5,934 nucleotides of DNA, taken from contig JAMOQA010000561.1 in NCBI GenBank assembly GCA_027064265.1, positions 1-5,934 on the forward strand, in the 5' to 3' direction. Each line of letters starts with the position of its first letter. Within the stretch, counting starts at the first letter, position 1. Positions 1-5,934 of the stretch are shown here, in pieces. Position numbers and translations under genes: made by a program. The notes beneath the pieces were generated by a model. It did no database searches and was not told the DNA's origin. It was given only the letters and a program-made list of their open reading frames with translations. This DNA comes from Acidobacteriota bacterium (GTDB taxonomy: Bacteria > Acidobacteriota > Polarisedimenticolia > J045).

Positions 1-1882
1 CGGCCAGGATCACCTCGGCGCCCCAGCGCTCGAGGATTCGCCGGAGGAAAGCCCGGTTCACCGGGTGATCCTCGGCGACCAGGATCGTCGTGCCGGCCAG
101 GGGTTCCTCGGCGGGCCGGGGCCCGGTCGACTCGTGCTCCCCTTCCGCGAACCGCTCCGCCAGCACGCCCGGCGTGACGGGACGCAGCAGAGTCTCCCGG
201 CCCGGGGGGAGCCCCGGGGGAACGGTCCCCGCCGGGACGAGCACCAGGCACCGCCGCGCCGCGCAGGACGGCAGCTCGGCCCAGGTGGCGTCGAGGAAGG
301 CGAGGTCCGGCGTGCCCGTGTCGCCGTCCGGGGGAGAGGCGACTTCCTCGACCCGGGCCCCGAGGTCCCGCAGGATTCGCGCGAGCCCGGCGGCGCAGCG
401 GGGATGCGGGTCGGCCACCAGGACGCGCCGTCCGGCCAGGGCCGCCCGGGCCGGCATCTCCCGGGGCCGCTCCTCGAACCCGCGCCAGGGGATCGTGACC
501 CGGAACGTCGAGCCCTCCCCCGGTCGGCTCTCGACCTCGATGTCCCCGCCCATCGCCCGGGCGATCTCGCGGCTGATCGCGAGACCGAGCCCCGTGCCGC
601 CGAACCGTCGCCTGGTGCTGGCCTCCTCCTGCCGGAACGGCTCGAAGATCGCCTCGACCCGGGCGGGGTCGATCCCGATCCCGGTGTCGATCACCTCGAA
701 GGTGGTCTCGTAGACGGGCCCATCCTCGCCCTTCCCTTCCCGGCCCCGGACCCGGAGGACGACCTCTCCCTCCTCGGTGAACTTCACGGCGTTGCCCAGC
801 AGGTTGACCAGCACCTGGCGCAGGCGGCCGGAGTCGCCGCGGAGGAGGGGCAGGTCCAGGGGGTCGAGGTCGAGCCCGAGGGCGATCCCCTTCCCCCCGG
901 CCATCGGGGCCACCGTGGCGAGGGCCCCCTCGATCAGCTCCAGGGGATCGAACTCGATCTCTTCCAGCTCGATCCCCCCGGCCTCGATGCGGGAGAACTC
1001 GAGGATGTCCCCGAGGAGGTCGAGCAGGGAGCGGGCGGAGGCCCGGGCCATCGTCAGCATCTCCCGGCGTTCCGGGTCCTCCTCGTCGGCGAGGAGCAGC
1101 TCGACCATGCCGAGCACGCCGCCCACCGGCGTCCGGATCTCGTGGCTCATGTTGGCGAGGAACTGCTGGCGGGCCTGGAGCGCCCTTTCGACCTCCTCCC
1201 GGGCCCGGGCCAGCTCCCTGTTGAGCAGCTTGAGAGACTGAGCCTGGCGGGACAGTTCCTCCTGGGCGGTCAGCCGGGCCACCTCGTCCCGGTAACGGAC
1301 GGCCACGACGCTCGACGTGAGGACCAGCATCGTCACGACCATCAGCCCGAGGGTGTACTTCCCGGGCAGGTCCGAGGCGAGGATGCTCCAGATCGTCGGG
1401 CCCCCCAGCAGCCCGGCGAAGGTCGCGAACGACGGGGGGTCCGGATCGAGGGTGTTCCCGCCCCCGGCGATGACCCCGATGGAGACGAGGGGGACGAGGG
1501 CTTTCGCGTACCCGGGGAGCTGGAAGAAGGAAAGGGGGATGCCGACCGCCCAGACGACCGCCGTCAGCGCGAGAGCGGCCCGCAGTACCCACACGTCCCG
1601 GTCGGAGAGCGGCTCCTTCACCCGGTGGAGCAGGCCGATCCGGAGCAGGGATGCCAGCATCACCGCGCCGAGCCAGGCCCGGAGCCCGACGATCGGCCAG
1701 CGGGAGAAGAGGGCCGCGACCAGGAGCCCGACGAACGCCTGGGCGAAGGCGCCCCGGGTGGTGCGCACCAGCAGCTGGTGTCGGAGCGCCTGGCGGACGA
1801 GGGGGGAGACCTGCTGTTCCTTCCGGGGCCAGGCAAGGAAGGAGAACCACCGCGAAGTGCGAACGTCCCCGGATCCGGCCAT
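1..1882 (-). CDS. Membrane-bound hybrid sensor histidine kinase with two receiver domains (3' end outside window)
   Basis: A sensor kinase that should autophosphorylate on histidine and pass the phosphate to aspartate in attached or separate receivers. 627 codons are visible. Residues about 45-197 form roughly six hydrophobic segments with no large extracytoplasmic loop. Residues about 199-240 look like a coiled-coil linker. HisKA follows with NMSHEIRTP (phosphoacceptor H247, bases 1142-1144). HATPase_c shows the N box LVNLLGNAVKF (N360, N364), DTGIGI (D399), FEPF and GGTGLGLAIS. A first receiver (about 486-580) keeps D491 and D531, but the usual Thr/Ser is P550 and the conserved Lys is R567. 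A second receiver begins near residue 597 with ILVAEDHPVNR (E604, D605) and is cut by the window edge. The ATG at 1882 is the only plausible start near the N-terminus, but its Shine-Dalgarno support is poor: GGAGAGG lies 1 base away and GGAGG 18 bases away. The gene lies 58 bases downstream of the Ser/Thr kinase on the same strand. Family assignment is firm; signal and output are unknown. Confidence 0.95.
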   Translation of the reverse strand, partial: MAGSGDVRTSRWFSFLAWPRKEQQVSPLVRQALRHQLLVRTTRGAFAQAFVGLLVAALFSRWPIVGLRAWLGAVMLASLLRIGLLHRVKEPLSDRDVWVLRAALALTAVVWAVGIPLSFFQLPGYAKALVPLVSIGVIAGGGNTLDPDPPSFATFAGLLGGPTIWSILASDLPGKYTLGLMVVTMLVLTSSVVAVRYRDEVARLTAQEELSRQAQSLKLLNRELARAREEVERALQARQQFLANMSHEIRTPVGGVLGMVELLLADEEDPERREMLTMARASARSLLDLLGDILEFSRIEAGGIELEEIEFDPLELIEGALATVAPMAGGKGIALGLDLDPLDLPLLRGDSGRLRQVLVNLLGNAVKFTEEGEVVLRVRGREGKGEDGPVYETTFEVIDTGIGIDPARVEAIFEPFRQEEASTRRRFGGTGLGLAISREIARAMGGDIEVESRPGEGSTFRVTIPWRGFEERPREMPARAALAGRRVLVADPHPRCAAGLARILRDLGARVEEVASPPDGDTGTPDLAFLDATWAELPSCAARRCLVLVPAGTVPPGLPPGRETLLRPVTPGVLAERFAEGEHESTGPRPAEEPLAGTTILVAEDHPVNRAFLRRILERWGAEVILA

Positions 1883-1935
1883 GCCTCTCCCGTCCGGTCG
1901 CCTCCCCCGGGGCGAATATTGGTCCCGACCGCTCC

Positions 1936-1989
1936 GGGGGCTACCGGGGGGCCCGGTCGCGGGGGGCGAGGACGCGGGGGGTCCAGGGG
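1936..1989 (+). other. Cluster of five G-runs, possible G-quadruplex-forming segment
   Basis: The plus strand carries G-runs at 1936-1940, 1946-1951, 1961-1966, 1976-1981 and 1986-1989. Three of them are six bases long and start exactly 15 bases apart. The intervening loops are 5, 9, 9 and 4 bases. The segment covers the last codons and stop of the Ser/Thr kinase and the start of the gap before the histidine kinase. Because both genes are on the minus strand, their mRNA carries the C-rich copy, so any quadruplex would form in the DNA template strand rather than in the sense RNA. Two loops exceed the usual 7-base limit, so formation is uncertain. Confidence 0.4.
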
Positions 1990-4805
1990 CCGGTGCCGCG
2001 GAGCTCGCGGAGGCGGGCCTCGTGGCGGCGGGCGAGGGCGGGGTCTTCCACGGAGGCGGCGGCGAGGGCGTGGGCCCAGGGGAGGAAGTAGAGGGAGACG
2101 AGGTCGGTGCGGGCGGCGTCTTCCACGTGCTCGACGTCGGCCTCGATCTCGGCGTCGGTGAGGGGCTGCTCGCCGGCGAGGCGGGCGGCGAGGGCGCGGA
2201 GGGGGACGACCGGGACGGCGTGGCCGGCGCCGAAGCCGTCCTCGTGGGGGGCGAGAAGGTCCAGCGTCTCCTGCGGTCGCGGCGGGTCGTCGAGGAGAGC
2301 GCCGAGGGCGCCCAGGTACGCGAACTCCGGCCAGGTGCGCCAGCAGCGGTAGTTCTCGAGGGCGCGCGAGATCCCGGGGCCGACGCCCAGGTGCAGCTGC
2401 CACAGGGCCTCGTCGTAGGCGCCGTAGTAGTGGCCGACCCCGACCCCCTCGTCCCGCCAACGGGTGAACAGGCGCCGCGCCTCCGCGCCGTGGCCGGTCA
2501 GCATCCCCGCGAGGAGGAGGTCGCGGCTGAACGAGAGATCGCGGTGGAGGGGAAACGTGTCCTCGAGGACTTCGTGGCGGACCCGCTCCCACTCCCCCGT
2601 CCGGGCGAGGATGTCGAGCAGGCGCTTCCAGTGGCCGGGAAGACCGGGCTCGAGGCGGATGGCCTGGCGGGTGTCGGCGAGCGCGTCCGCGAGATCCCCG
2701 GCCTCCATCCGGAGCATCGCGGCCCGGCCGAGGGCGACCCCCCGCTGGGTCGGATCGGCTCCCCCTTCCCGCCCGAACTCCTCGAACCGGGCCGCCAGCC
2801 TGCGGCCGGTGCCCAGGTCCCGGGCGACGCTTACCTGCTCGAGGAGCGCGAGGAGGCGGGCCTGGCCCTCCCGCCACGTGTCTTCCGGGAGCCCACCGCG
2901 GTCCCCGGGGCGGACCGGGACACCCGTCCGGGCGTCGAGGACGAGGGGCCCGGCCCGGTCCTTGACCCGGAGCTCCACCCGGCCCGGGCCGGAGGCGAAG
3001 AGGCGCCCGGACTCGTGCAGGGAGGTGAAGGTCGTCCACGTGGGGCGTCCGTCCGCCGGCTGGCCGGTAGAGAACGGGGAAAGGGCCGCGCGGCCGGAGG
3101 TCAGCACGGGGTCCACCGAGACGACCGCCTGGCGGCCGTCCAGGAGGGGTTGGTCGGCCGACAGAACGAGCAGGCGGTGGGTGGCACGCTCGGGGCCGGT
3201 CGTCACGGTGACCGGCGGCATCACCAGGCGCCCGGGGCAGTCGAGCAGGTACCAGTACCGCTGCTCGCGGCGGTACGGGGCCTGCTCCGTCGGATCGACC
3301 AGCGCCAGGACGGAGGGGGAATGTCCCTGGTGGGCCCAGGCGATCGCGAGGAGCGGGACCGTGCCGTAACCGCGCAGGCCGCGGGGAGCGAGGAGCTGTG
3401 GCGTCCCGACGATGCCGTCGTAACCGGGCGCTGCCCCGTGGACCCCGCCCGCGAAGGCGTCCGCCACCTCCCGGCGGACCTCGAGGGGGGCGATATCGCC
3501 GAGGATGTCGACCCCGAGCGCGCCAAGGGGAGCTTCCGGCGGGAATGGCCTGCGGCAGTTCCCGCGGGTGTCGTTGAGGAGGCCGACGTACCAGGTGCGG
3601 GTCCACGGACGCTCCGGGGGGAACGGCAGCGCCTGCCCGGAGAGGGGCGCCGGCGCCCGCCAGGACCGGACGGCGATCCCCGCGAGGGAGCGGGCGCGGA
3701 GGATCGTTTCTCCCCGCCGGGCCTCGAGCCTCCACGGGAAGAACAGCACGAAGGCCGCGAGGAGGAGGGTGGCCGCGGTTGCAGCGACGATGGCCGCGCG
3801 CTTCCGGCCGCCGGCGCGCCAAGCGCGGCGGAGGCGGCGAGCGAGGGAGGCTCCCCTTCCCTCCTCGAGCGCCGCCAGCGCCTCGCCGGCGTCCCGCGGG
3901 CGGTCGCGGGGATCGGGGCCGAGCAGCCAGTCGAGGAGGCGGCGCAGGTCCCGGGGCAGGTCCCTGAGCGCCGCCGGGGCCTTCGGCAGCTCACCCTTCG
4001 CCTGGGCGGAGAAGAGGGAGACGGTGCCCTCTTCCTTCCAGGGGGCCTCCCCCGCCGCCATCTCCCAGAGGAGGATGCCGACGGACCAGAGGTCGGAGGC
4101 CGGGGAGAGGACCTTCTCGCCCCGGGCCTGCTCGGGGGAGGCGTAGCGGGGGGTGCCGAGGAACTGCCCCGTCGCGGTTAGGGCGAGGTCGCCGGGGGCG
4201 CGGGCGAGGCCGAAGTCGAGGAGGACGACGCGTTCTTCCCCGTCCTCGTTCCTGGCGAGGAAGACGTTGGCGGGCTTGACGTCGCGGTGGAGGACGCCCT
4301 CCCGGTGGGCGGCGGCGAGAGCGTCGAGGATGCCCCGGAGGATGCGGCGGATCTCCCGGGGAGCGAGGGGCCCGCCGCGCTTCCTGAGGCGCTCGGCGAG
4401 GGTCTCGCCGTGGAGGCGCTCCATGACGAGGAAGAGGAGCCCGTCGTGCTGTCCGATGTCGTGGACGTGGACGATGCCGGGGTGGTGGAGGTGACGGACG
4501 GCGTGGAGCTCGCGGCGGAGTCGCTCGAGGGCGTCGTCCTCGCCGAGGTGGGGGAAGAGGACCTTGAGGGCGACGGTCTCGCCGGCGACTCTGTCTTCCG
4601 CCTCGTGGACCTCGCCGGCGCCGCCGGTGCCGAGGTGCCGGCGGATCTCGTAGCGGCCGGCGAAGAGGGCGCCGGGCCGCAGGGAGGAAAAGCGCAGGAC
4701 CCGCCTGTCTCCGCCCGCCGGGACGGTGGGGTCCGGGAGAGCACTCCCCTCCTCGCTGCAGGAACGGCCTCCCGCGGAGGGCTCGTCCGGGGCCTGGTCG
4801 GTCAC
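1941..4805 (-). CDS. Transmembrane Ser/Thr protein kinase (Hanks/PknB type) with large unrecognised C-terminal sensor-like region and TPR-like segment
   Basis: A protein kinase expected to phosphorylate Ser/Thr on cytoplasmic targets. The catalytic domain spans residues about 51-315: glycine loop G59-x-G61-x-x-G64, ATP-binding lysine K81 (VALKVL), helix-C E99, catalytic loop HRDVKPAN (H173, D175, N180), DFG at 197-199, activation loop with T210, T212 and T218, SPEQ at 223-226 in place of APE, and D238 in DLWSVG. All key residues are present, so it should be active. A basic stretch precedes one membrane helix (about 337-357). The remaining roughly 595 residues are then predicted outside the cytoplasm: a part rich in predicted strands (about 400-640, C417 and C523) that I cannot assign, and a helical part with a TPR-like repeat (about 689-745). 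The start is GTG at 4805, with GGAGG 7 bases upstream; the stop is TAG at 1941-1943. It lies between an antiporter and a histidine kinase on the same strand. Codon choice changes sharply along the gene. Confidence 0.95.
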   Translation of the reverse strand: MTDQAPDEPSAGGRSCSEEGSALPDPTVPAGGDRRVLRFSSLRPGALFAGRYEIRRHLGTGGAGEVHEAEDRVAGETVALKVLFPHLGEDDALERLRRELHAVRHLHHPGIVHVHDIGQHDGLLFLVMERLHGETLAERLRKRGGPLAPREIRRILRGILDALAAAHREGVLHRDVKPANVFLARNEDGEERVVLLDFGLARAPGDLALTATGQFLGTPRYASPEQARGEKVLSPASDLWSVGILLWEMAAGEAPWKEEGTVSLFSAQAKGELPKAPAALRDLPRDLRRLLDWLLGPDPRDRPRDAGEALAALEEGRGASLARRLRRAWRAGGRKRAAIVAATAATLLLAAFVLFFPWRLEARRGETILRARSLAGIAVRSWRAPAPLSGQALPFPPERPWTRTWYVGLLNDTRGNCRRPFPPEAPLGALGVDILGDIAPLEVRREVADAFAGGVHGAAPGYDGIVGTPQLLAPRGLRGYGTVPLLAIAWAHQGHSPSVLALVDPTEQAPYRREQRYWYLLDCPGRLVMPPVTVTTGPERATHRLLVLSADQPLLDGRQAVVSVDPVLTSGRAALSPFSTGQPADGRPTWTTFTSLHESGRLFASGPGRVELRVKDRAGPLVLDARTGVPVRPGDRGGLPEDTWREGQARLLALLEQVSVARDLGTGRRLAARFEEFGREGGADPTQRGVALGRAAMLRMEAGDLADALADTRQAIRLEPGLPGHWKRLLDILARTGEWERVRHEVLEDTFPLHRDLSFSRDLLLAGMLTGHGAEARRLFTRWRDEGVGVGHYYGAYDEALWQLHLGVGPGISRALENYRCWRTWPEFAYLGALGALLDDPPRPQETLDLLAPHEDGFGAGHAVPVVPLRALAARLAGEQPLTDAEIEADVEHVEDAARTDLVSLYFLPWAHALAAASVEDPALARRHEARLRELRGTGPWTPRVLAPRDRAPR

Positions 4806-4812
4806 GATGCCC

Positions 4813-4817
4813 CCTCC
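4813..4817 (-). promoter_or_regulatory. Ribosome binding site of the Ser/Thr kinase gene
   Basis: The minus strand reads GGGGAGGGGGCATC directly before the GTG at 4805. The core GGAGG has a 7-base spacer, which is close to ideal. This supports GTG 4805 as the start even though it is not ATG. No other start with comparable support was seen nearby. Confidence 0.75.
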
Positions 4818-4822
4818 CCGCG

Positions 4823-4842
4823 CCGTCCTGCGAGAGGGACGG
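4823..4842 (-). other. Small hairpin in the antiporter-kinase gap
   Basis: CCGTCC, an 8-base loop, then GGACGG form a perfect 6-bp inverted repeat with four to five G-C pairs. It lies 6 bases upstream of the GGAGG core of the kinase ribosome binding site. No T-run follows it on the minus strand, so it is not a standard intrinsic terminator. It could modulate translation of the kinase or protect an mRNA end after processing, but a 6-bp GC stem is common by chance at this base composition. Confidence 0.3.
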
Positions 4843-4869
4843 GCCAGGTGACAGATCTTTTACCGCGAT

Positions 4870-5934
4870 TCAATTCCTGGGGGAAGGGGGTTCCGTCACG
4901 GGAGCCTCGGGGGACTCTTCGACCGCCGGACGATCTCCTCGCCGCAGGGTCCAGGCCAGGACCGGGGGGCCGATCACCTGGTTGACCGTGATCGCCGCGA
5001 GGACCGCCGGGACGAGCAGTTCTCCCCAGCCGGGGAAGCGGCGCCCGATCTCGGCGGCGAGGCCGAGGCTGACCCCTGCCTGGCTGATCGAGGTGAGGCC
5101 GGCCAGGCGCGGCCAGGGCGCCGGGTCCCGGGCGAGGACGCTGCCGAGCCAGCCGGAGCCGAAGAGGGCGCCGCCGCGCAGGAGAACGAGGGTGAGCGCC
5201 AGCGGCCAGGTCCGGGCGAGCACGGACACGTCGAGGCGCGCGCCGGCCAGGGCGAAGAAGGCGACGTAGATCGGCGGCGCGATCTTCTCGAGGGCGTGGG
5301 TGAAGGCCTCCCGCTCCCGGGAGAGGTTCTGGACGAGGATCCCGGCGACCAGGCCCATCAGCAGGGGTTCGAGCTGGACGTGGACGCCCGCCTCGTGGGC
5401 GACCAGGTGCGAGAGCTCCCGGGAGAGCCGCGTGATCAGGAAGGCGAGGGCCGCGAGCAGCACGGGCAGGTCGACCCGGAACGCCCGGATGATCCCCATG
5501 ACGACGAGGCCGATCCCGGCCCCGAGGATCGCCGAGGCGGCGAGCTCCGCCGCGAGGAGACCGAGGAAGGCGACATCGATCTCGGCGCCCGGCGTGACGA
5601 GTACCTGGGCCACCGAGACCGCGGCGGCGAAGGCGAGGATCACCAGGGTGTCGAGGGCGATCGTCACGCCGAGGGTCGTCTCGGCGAAGGGGCCGCGGGC
5701 TCCCGACTCGTCGATCAGGGCGATGGTCACCGCGGGAGACCGGGCGAGGGAGAGGGCGCCGAGAACGAGGGCCGCGCCCAGCGCGGCGCCGGACCCCGGG
5801 GGAAGGACCGGGACCAGGCGGTCGATGGCGAGGAGGCCCGCCGCGACGAGGAGGGGCACCAGGAACACCTGGGCGCCGACCCAGCTGACGAGGGAGCGCC
5901 AGCGCTTGCGGATCAGCTCGCCGTGCAGCTCCCC
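4870..5934 (-). CDS. CPA2/Kef-type cation:proton antiporter, membrane domain (5' end outside window)
   Basis: An inner-membrane antiporter exchanging a monovalent cation (Na+ or K+) for protons; the ion cannot be told from sequence. The frame is open from the right edge (5934) to a TGA at 4870-4872, giving 354 visible residues. A GTG at 5868 is not the true start, because 22 codons upstream continue the same protein, including a basic loop (IRKRWRSL). Roughly the first 100 residues, probably about three helices, are missing. Family hallmarks include ARSPAVTIALIDESGARGP, the helix TLGVTIALDTLVIL with the likely ion-binding Asp at bases 5650-5652, FFALAGARLDVSVL, and the last helices with SQAGVSLGLA and NQVIGPPVLAWTLRR. 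The protein ends in a short Pro/Glu-rich tail with no room for a TrkA-N domain, so it is a membrane-domain-only member. The kinase gene starts 64 bases downstream. Family is confident; the KefB-like subclass is less so. Confidence 0.93.
   Translation of the reverse strand, partial: GELHGELIRKRWRSLVSWVGAQVFLVPLLVAAGLLAIDRLVPVLPPGSGAALGAALVLGALSLARSPAVTIALIDESGARGPFAETTLGVTIALDTLVILAFAAAVSVAQVLVTPGAEIDVAFLGLLAAELAASAILGAGIGLVVMGIIRAFRVDLPVLLAALAFLITRLSRELSHLVAHEAGVHVQLEPLLMGLVAGILVQNLSREREAFTHALEKIAPPIYVAFFALAGARLDVSVLARTWPLALTLVLLRGGALFGSGWLGSVLARDPAPWPRLAGLTSISQAGVSLGLAAEIGRRFPGWGELLVPAVLAAITVNQVIGPPVLAWTLRRGDRPAVEESPEAPVTEPPSPRN

Noticed and set aside
1909..1925. AATATT in the gap before the histidine kinase as a -10 element
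   Set aside because: A single AT-rich hexamer in GC-rich sequence, with no matching -35 element, is not enough to support a promoter.
65..2161. A 698-codon plus-strand open frame antisense to the histidine kinase
   Set aside because: The translation is rich in Gly, Pro, Arg and Glu, shows no recognisable fold, and the opposite strand encodes textbook HisKA and HATPase_c motifs.
1660..3822. A 720-codon minus-strand open frame in another frame of the kinase gene
   Set aside because: Composition is almost entirely Arg, Pro, Gly and Ala, and it overlaps the supported kinase frame. It is a shadow of GC-rich codons.
1317..4181. A 954-codon open frame on the plus strand, the same length as the Ser/Thr kinase
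   Set aside because: Its translation is low-complexity Gly/Ala/Glu/Arg/Pro with no domain, and it is antisense to two well-supported genes. Long antisense frames arise from the scarcity of stop codons at this GC. The equal length appears to be coincidence, since the two frames are offset by 624 bases.
4845..4875. Possible promoter in the AT-richer patch (minus strand TAAAAG, with TTGAAT nearby)
   Set aside because: TTGAAT lies only 5 bases from TAAAAG, far short of 16-18, and no -35-like hexamer sits at the correct distance. Primary sigma-factor promoters in this organism are also unknown.
4287..4985. A 232-codon acidic plus-strand open frame opposite the kinase catalytic domain
   Set aside because: It is the antisense reading of the CTC/GAG-rich catalytic domain and gives a Glu/Val/Ala/Gly-rich product without motifs. 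It also crosses into the antiporter gene.
4870..5868. Antiporter starting at GTG 5868
   Set aside because: The frame stays open upstream to the window edge and encodes family-like sequence, so the gene is truncated by the window rather than starting there. A start at 5868 would also lack the first helices of the fold.

Overview
The window is a GC-rich (by eye about 70% or more), densely coding stretch. All three supported genes lie on the minus strand and are transcribed from high to low coordinates: (1) the C-terminal three quarters of a CPA2/Kef-type cation:proton antiporter, running in from beyond the right edge; (2) a complete 954-residue transmembrane Ser/Thr protein kinase (Hanks/PknB type) with a large C-terminal module that I do not recognise; (3) a membrane-bound hybrid sensor histidine kinase whose end runs off the left edge. 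The gaps between genes are only 64 and 58 bases, with no convincing terminator in either, so one transcript is plausible. No RNA gene, CRISPR array, insertion sequence or attachment site was seen.

The very high GC, with Hanks-type kinases next to large hybrid histidine kinases, suggests a bacterium with a large signalling repertoire, such as Acidobacteriota, Myxococcota, Planctomycetota or a related uncultured group. The sequence does not settle the phylum.

Layout: 5934-4870, antiporter; 4869-4806, short leader with a small hairpin and a strong GGAGG site; 4805-1941, kinase (cytoplasmic catalytic domain, one membrane helix, long predicted extracytoplasmic part with a TPR-like segment); 1940-1883, short gap bordered by an unusual series of G-runs; 1882-1, histidine kinase (about six membrane helices, coiled coil, HisKA, HATPase_c, a degenerate receiver, then a receiver with an intact start).

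Taken together, the cluster pairs one ion transporter with two different membrane phosphorylation systems. A role in sensing ion, pH or envelope state is a reasonable guess, but it rests on neighbourhood alone. The most interesting points are the unrecognised sensor half of the Ser/Thr kinase, the sharp change in codon choice within that one gene, and the evenly spaced G-runs at its 3' end. I did not find a clearly new multi-gene system.
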